Source: Arthrobacter sp. NIO-1057
GTDB lineage: Bacteria; Actinomycetota; Actinomycetes; Actinomycetales; Micrococcaceae
Assembly: GCF_900094805.1 (NCBI RefSeq)
Contig: NZ_FMAT01000004.1
Span: forward strand, 124,001 to 188,000
Length of the DNA: 64,000 bases
Direction: 5' to 3'
Under the pieces are notes generated by a model, which saw only the letters and a list, made by a program, of their open reading frames with translations, made no database searches and was not told where the DNA came from. Positions 60,844 through 64,000 of this stretch are shown here, piece after piece; the stretch's first letter is position 1, and the number at the start of each line of letters is the position of its first letter. Made by a program: the position numbers and the translations under genes.

Positions 60844-62544
60844 ATGCTGGAGGCCATGTTCCGTTCTGGGTCTCGCGCGAGGCATTTCGCATCCCGCATC
60901 ATGCGTTTGCAGTTCCTCGTTGTCGGTGTACTCATCGTGCTGGTCACCGCCGGAACCCTCTATGCCAGTTATGACCGCGTGTATTCGCGCGCCGAAGACA
61001 CCTCGTTGACCATCGCCCGATCTGTGGCCGTCCTGCCCGAAGTGGTCCGTGACGTCACAAAATACGCTGCGATGGAAGATTTGGATGAGAAAGAGCTGGC
61101 TTCAGGGGAATTACAACGCTTGGCCAACGCCATCCTGGAGCAGAAGCAAGCCTATTTTGTGGTGATTACCGAGGATCGTGGTTTGCGACTGAGTCATCCG
61201 AATCCCGCTGAACTAGGGCAGATGGTCTCCACCGATCCGGTGGGCTTAGATGGTGTTGAAGCTGTCTCTAGGGAACATGGCACGCTCGGGGAGTCGGTAC
61301 GTGCCAAGGTGCCGGTTCGTAACGATGCCGGGCAGGTGATCGGTGAGGTCTCGGTGGGTGTGACCACTCAATCGCTCACGGGTGCACTCTTGCAATCCTT
61401 TAGTTGGATTGTGCTCTTTGCCCTGTTGGCTGCCGGGTTAGCTACCGTGGCGGGCCGGGTGACCGTGCGCCGGCTCAAGCGCCAGACTTTAGGTCTTGAG
61501 CCGACCGAAATTGCCCAGCTGGTGCGGGACCAACAGGCGGTTCTGTACGGTGTTACCGAGGGTGTGATGGGTATCGGTGTTGATCATCGGATCACCGTGC
61601 GCAATAAGGCGGCCCGACAACTTTTGGGTCTGCCACACCGCACCGAGTTACAAGATGTGGTTGGCCGGCATTTTGAATCTGCTGGTCTGGACCGGCGGCT
61701 GGTTAGAGCTATCAAGGAGCGAGACCCGGCGCCAGTGCGTCTGGAAGTCAACGGCAATTCACTGATCGCCCGAGTTAATGATGTGAACCGGGCCGGTTTA
61801 GATCTGGGGCAGGTGGTACTGCTGCGCGATGTGACCACCATCGAAGCTCTAGGTACCAAATTGGATGCTGTTCAAGACATGGCAGATGCCCTGCGCGCAC
61901 AACGCCACGAGTTTGCTAATCGGATGCATGCAGTACTGGGACTCATCGACCTGGGCAAAATAGAGCAGGCCGAAGCCTACCTGCGTGAGGTCATGGAAAC
62001 CGGGCCGAAGATCGCTCAAGTCCCCGGGCTTGAAGCGATCCAAGATGCCTACCTTTCGGCGTTCATTTCAGCCAAGGCTGTCCGTGCCCATGAGCAGGGC
62101 ATCGAGCTACGGGTGTCGAACCAGTCGATGCTTTACGGGCAGATCGCCTCGGCTCATGACGCTCAAGATGCCACCGCGGTACTCGGCAATCTTTTGGACA
62201 ATGCCTTTACTGCAGCCTTGCGCGGTACCGGGAAGCCCTGGGTGGAAATTGACTTGCTCTCAGAAGGAACTACGTTGCACCTTGCTGTGGCTGATTCAGG
62301 GCCCGGCATCACCACTACCGAAGACATTTTTGCGCGCGATGTCAGCACGGGTTCCCACCTAGGCAATGAACATGGTCGCGGGGTCGGCTTGCCACTGATC
62401 AAGCGATTGGCGCAGGCCCGAAGTGGGGATGTGTGGATCGCGGACCCGGGCGCTGGAACAGAGGGAGCGGTATTTGCCGCCCGCTTGCCGGCTGTCCTGC
62501 TTGAACCTGCCATCCCAGAAAACAACAAGATTGAAGGAGTGTAA
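60844..62544 (+). CDS. CitA/DcuS-type sensor histidine kinase
   Basis: This 566-residue membrane kinase has a first transmembrane segment (about residues 18-40), an extracytoplasmic PDC/CitA-like sensor domain (YDRVYSRAEDTSLTIARSVA to about 180), a second transmembrane segment (FSWIVLFALLAAGLATVAG), a cytoplasmic PAS domain (GVTEGVMGIGVDHRITVRNK near 240), the His box AQRHEFANRMHAVLGL near 353 and a HATPase domain (LGNLLDNAFTAALR; DSGPGI). It should sense citrate or a C4/C6 acid. An internal ATG at 60859 is an alternative start. The response regulator follows after 2 bases. Confidence 0.9.
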   Translation: MLEAMFRSGSRARHFASRIMRLQFLVVGVLIVLVTAGTLYASYDRVYSRAEDTSLTIARSVAVLPEVVRDVTKYAAMEDLDEKELASGELQRLANAILEQKQAYFVVITEDRGLRLSHPNPAELGQMVSTDPVGLDGVEAVSREHGTLGESVRAKVPVRNDAGQVIGEVSVGVTTQSLTGALLQSFSWIVLFALLAAGLATVAGRVTVRRLKRQTLGLEPTEIAQLVRDQQAVLYGVTEGVMGIGVDHRITVRNKAARQLLGLPHRTELQDVVGRHFESAGLDRRLVRAIKERDPAPVRLEVNGNSLIARVNDVNRAGLDLGQVVLLRDVTTIEALGTKLDAVQDMADALRAQRHEFANRMHAVLGLIDLGKIEQAEAYLREVMETGPKIAQVPGLEAIQDAYLSAFISAKAVRAHEQGIELRVSNQSMLYGQIASAHDAQDATAVLGNLLDNAFTAALRGTGKPWVEIDLLSEGTTLHLAVADSGPGITTTEDIFARDVSTGSHLGNEHGRGVGLPLIKRLAQARSGDVWIADPGAGTEGAVFAARLPAVLLEPAIPENNKIEGV

Positions 62545-62546
62545 CC

Positions 62547-63218
62547 ATGGGCGAAGGCGCCAATGGAAATTACCAAGTCATGATCGTCGACGATGACTTT
62601 CGTGTCGGTGCACTACATGCTGACATGGTCAATTCCATACCGGGGTTCCAAGCTTTGGAACCAGTCCAAGATCCGCGAATGGTGCCTAAACTCGTCGCCT
62701 CTCTCAAGCCTGACTTGTTGCTCTTGGATCTGTACTTGCCACATGTCAGCGGCATTGAGTTGCTGCGTGAATTAGATGTGGACGCGATCATGATCTCGGC
62801 AGCCACCGAGCCGAAGAATATTTCCAACGCTATACGCCACGGTGCGCTGGCATTTATTATCAAACCCTTTGACGCCAAAACGCTCAGTTCTAAACTCAAG
62901 GGATGGGCGAGGTATCGCAGGCAACTGACCGGAGTGACTGAGTTTAATCAGCAGGGCGTTGACCGACTTTTTAAGGCTTTGCAGGGTGGCGAAGAGACGG
63001 TACCAAGTGTCGGAACTGCCCCTACGGAACAGGCCGTACTCAGCTGTGTTAAGGAAGCGTCGGAACCTCTAAGCGTGGCTGAGGTGGCCGAAGCTGTGGG
63101 TGTCGCTAGAGCCACGGCCCAGCGGTATTTGGCTGCGCTGGTGGCCAATGATGCTTTGGAACTTCAGTTGGGTTACGGTACCCGGGGTCGTCCGGAGCAC
63201 CGTTACGTAGCACGGTAA
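62547..63218 (+). CDS. CitB/DcuR-type response regulator
   Basis: This 223-residue protein has a receiver domain with VMIVDDDFRVGALH at the start, the phosphorylated Asp in PDLLLLDLYLPHVSG near residue 57 and the conserved Lys in FIIKPFDAKTL near 107, then a C-terminal helix-turn-helix (EPLSVAEVAEAVGVARATAQ, then RYLAALVAND). It is coupled to the sensor gene with 2 bases between them. It should activate the divergent citrate transporter gene. Confidence 0.92.
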   Translation: MGEGANGNYQVMIVDDDFRVGALHADMVNSIPGFQALEPVQDPRMVPKLVASLKPDLLLLDLYLPHVSGIELLRELDVDAIMISAATEPKNISNAIRHGALAFIIKPFDAKTLSSKLKGWARYRRQLTGVTEFNQQGVDRLFKALQGGEETVPSVGTAPTEQAVLSCVKEASEPLSVAEVAEAVGVARATAQRYLAALVANDALELQLGYGTRGRPEHRYVAR

Positions 63219-63228
63219 AAAGTTTCGT

Positions 63229-63984
63229 TTAGGTAGCGTCCCGGACCCGCCGGTAGAACTCGATTTTCTTCTGATCTGGGTCTATTCCGTAACCGGCATA
63301 TACCAGTTCTTCATAACCTGCGCCGTAGTTCCATTCGGTGCTCCAAGCCGCAATGGCCAGATCGGCCCATCGGTCAGCGACCCCCAAATTTCCCATGTCG
63401 ACATGACCCAAGAAGTCGCCCTTGGCATCCAATAGTGTATTGGGCAGGCACGCATCTCCGTGGCAGACCACGGGATCGACCGATGGAGCGTCGGAGAGCA
63501 GTTCGGATTGTTGATCGCGAGGTAGGCCGCTGACGCGCGAAGTCAGATCCCACGAGAATGGGCAACTGTCTACCGGCAAGAGATCATGTAGCTGACGTAG
63601 TCCATGACCGAGAGCATAAGCCGAACGCTCAGGGTTGCCCTTGCCGAGTTCGCTCACTGCACTATGCCCATGTAACGCCGCGGTGAGCATCAGTTGTCCT
63701 TCTTCGAATTGCTCGCAGGAAAGTACGACGGGAACGTTGATGAATTCTTCAGCCCACTGCATACGCTGAGCCTCCATCAGAAGATCGGCTTCTTTTTCTG
63801 GTGGGTTTCCGGGTGAGAATTTAGCGAAGCACGTGTTGCCGCCGGTTCTGATTTCGTAGGTGAGTCCACCCAACGCGTTGAGCCAAATACCTTCGATTTT
63901 GCTTCCTTCGGCCGCCTCGCGCACCCGGATTGGTATGGGGTGGTCCTCGGGCGTCGGTCCAGAAATAACTTGAGGTGAGCTCAT
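63229..63984 (-). CDS. Aminoglycoside 3'-phosphotransferase-family kinase
   Basis: This 251-residue protein has the APH fold: FAKFSPGNPPEKEADLL with the ATP-binding Lys and Glu near residue 55, LRQLHDLLPVDSCPFS near 132, the catalytic VVCHGDACLPNTLLDAKGDF near 172 and the metal-binding Asp in HVDMGNLGVADRWADLA near 193. Length matches APH(3') enzymes (about 260). Environmental actinobacteria often carry such genes; whether it acts on aminoglycosides or another hydroxylated substrate is not known. It is convergent with the response regulator gene. Confidence 0.85.
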   Translation of the reverse strand: MSSPQVISGPTPEDHPIPIRVREAAEGSKIEGIWLNALGGLTYEIRTGGNTCFAKFSPGNPPEKEADLLMEAQRMQWAEEFINVPVVLSCEQFEEGQLMLTAALHGHSAVSELGKGNPERSAYALGHGLRQLHDLLPVDSCPFSWDLTSRVSGLPRDQQSELLSDAPSVDPVVCHGDACLPNTLLDAKGDFLGHVDMGNLGVADRWADLAIAAWSTEWNYGAGYEELVYAGYGIDPDQKKIEFYRRVRDAT

Positions 63985-64000
63985 TGCTCTAGTCTGCCAG

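Overview
The window looks like chromosome from a moderate-GC actinobacterium of the Micrococcaceae, most like Glutamicibacter/Arthrobacter. This is inferred from the protein repertoire: a furA-katG pair, a CitAB-type two-component system beside a CitMHS transporter, actinobacterial-type SIP and LLM flavoproteins, and several probably leaderless starts. I see no rRNA, tRNA, CRISPR array, insertion sequence, phage or conjugation genes. The window is mostly core metabolism plus small accessory and catabolic units, many separated by clear hairpin terminators.

Layout. 1-1.0 kb: start of fruK (off the left edge) and its DeoR regulator. 1.3-1.9 kb: a decayed HigBA-like toxin-antitoxin pair. 1.9-4.0 kb: metY and a CoA-binding protein behind a SAM riboswitch. 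4.1-5.9 kb: phosphatase, ECF sigma factor and Ogt. 5.9-8.3 kb: AroE-like dehydrogenase divergent from a shikimate-type MHS transporter. 8.5-15.2 kb: a GntR-controlled catabolic unit (FAD amine oxidase, AGCS symporter, GntR, DapA-family lyase, aldehyde dehydrogenase). 15.2-18.0 kb: katG-furA. 18.6-22.5 kb: BCCT transporter and acs. 22.6-33.1 kb: a sulfur region with three more SAM riboswitches, two SfnB/DszC-like plus NtaA/DszA-like monooxygenase pairs, metNIQ, a metQ relic and a QorB-like gene. 33-38.8 kb: small enzymes, a surface 5'-nucleotidase, an HNH lipoprotein and an unknown lipoprotein. 38.8-41.1 kb: a TPP riboswitch driving an SDR and a third NtaA-like monooxygenase. 41-47.5 kb: siderophore-type binding protein, SIP, YjdM, an RclA-like reductase, a Rossmann reductase and a luciferase-like enzyme. 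47.7-51 kb: purSQL. 51-59 kb: YchJ, ankyrin lipoprotein, RlmC, CPA1 antiporter, SSI-like inhibitor, an uncharacterised protein and a diverged 100-bp duplication around a TIGR01777 gene. 59.2-63.2 kb: citrate transporter with divergent CitAB-type two-component genes. 63.2-64 kb: an APH-family kinase.

How it fits together. Sulfur metabolism is the dominant theme. Four SAM-I-type riboswitches would raise expression of O-acetylhomoserine sulfhydrylation, methionine/organosulfur uptake and two flavin monooxygenase pairs when SAM is low. The pairs probably release sulfur (or methanethiol/sulfite) from organosulfur compounds; the substrate cannot be read from sequence. The most unusual element is the TPP riboswitch in front of an SDR and an NtaA-like monooxygenase, which links a flavin monooxygenase to thiamine status. 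A second SAM riboswitch places the ribosome binding site of a 26-codon ORF at its P1 stem, just upstream of acs. The GntR unit has the same operator inside the promoter spacer in front of both structural transcription units and of the regulator itself.
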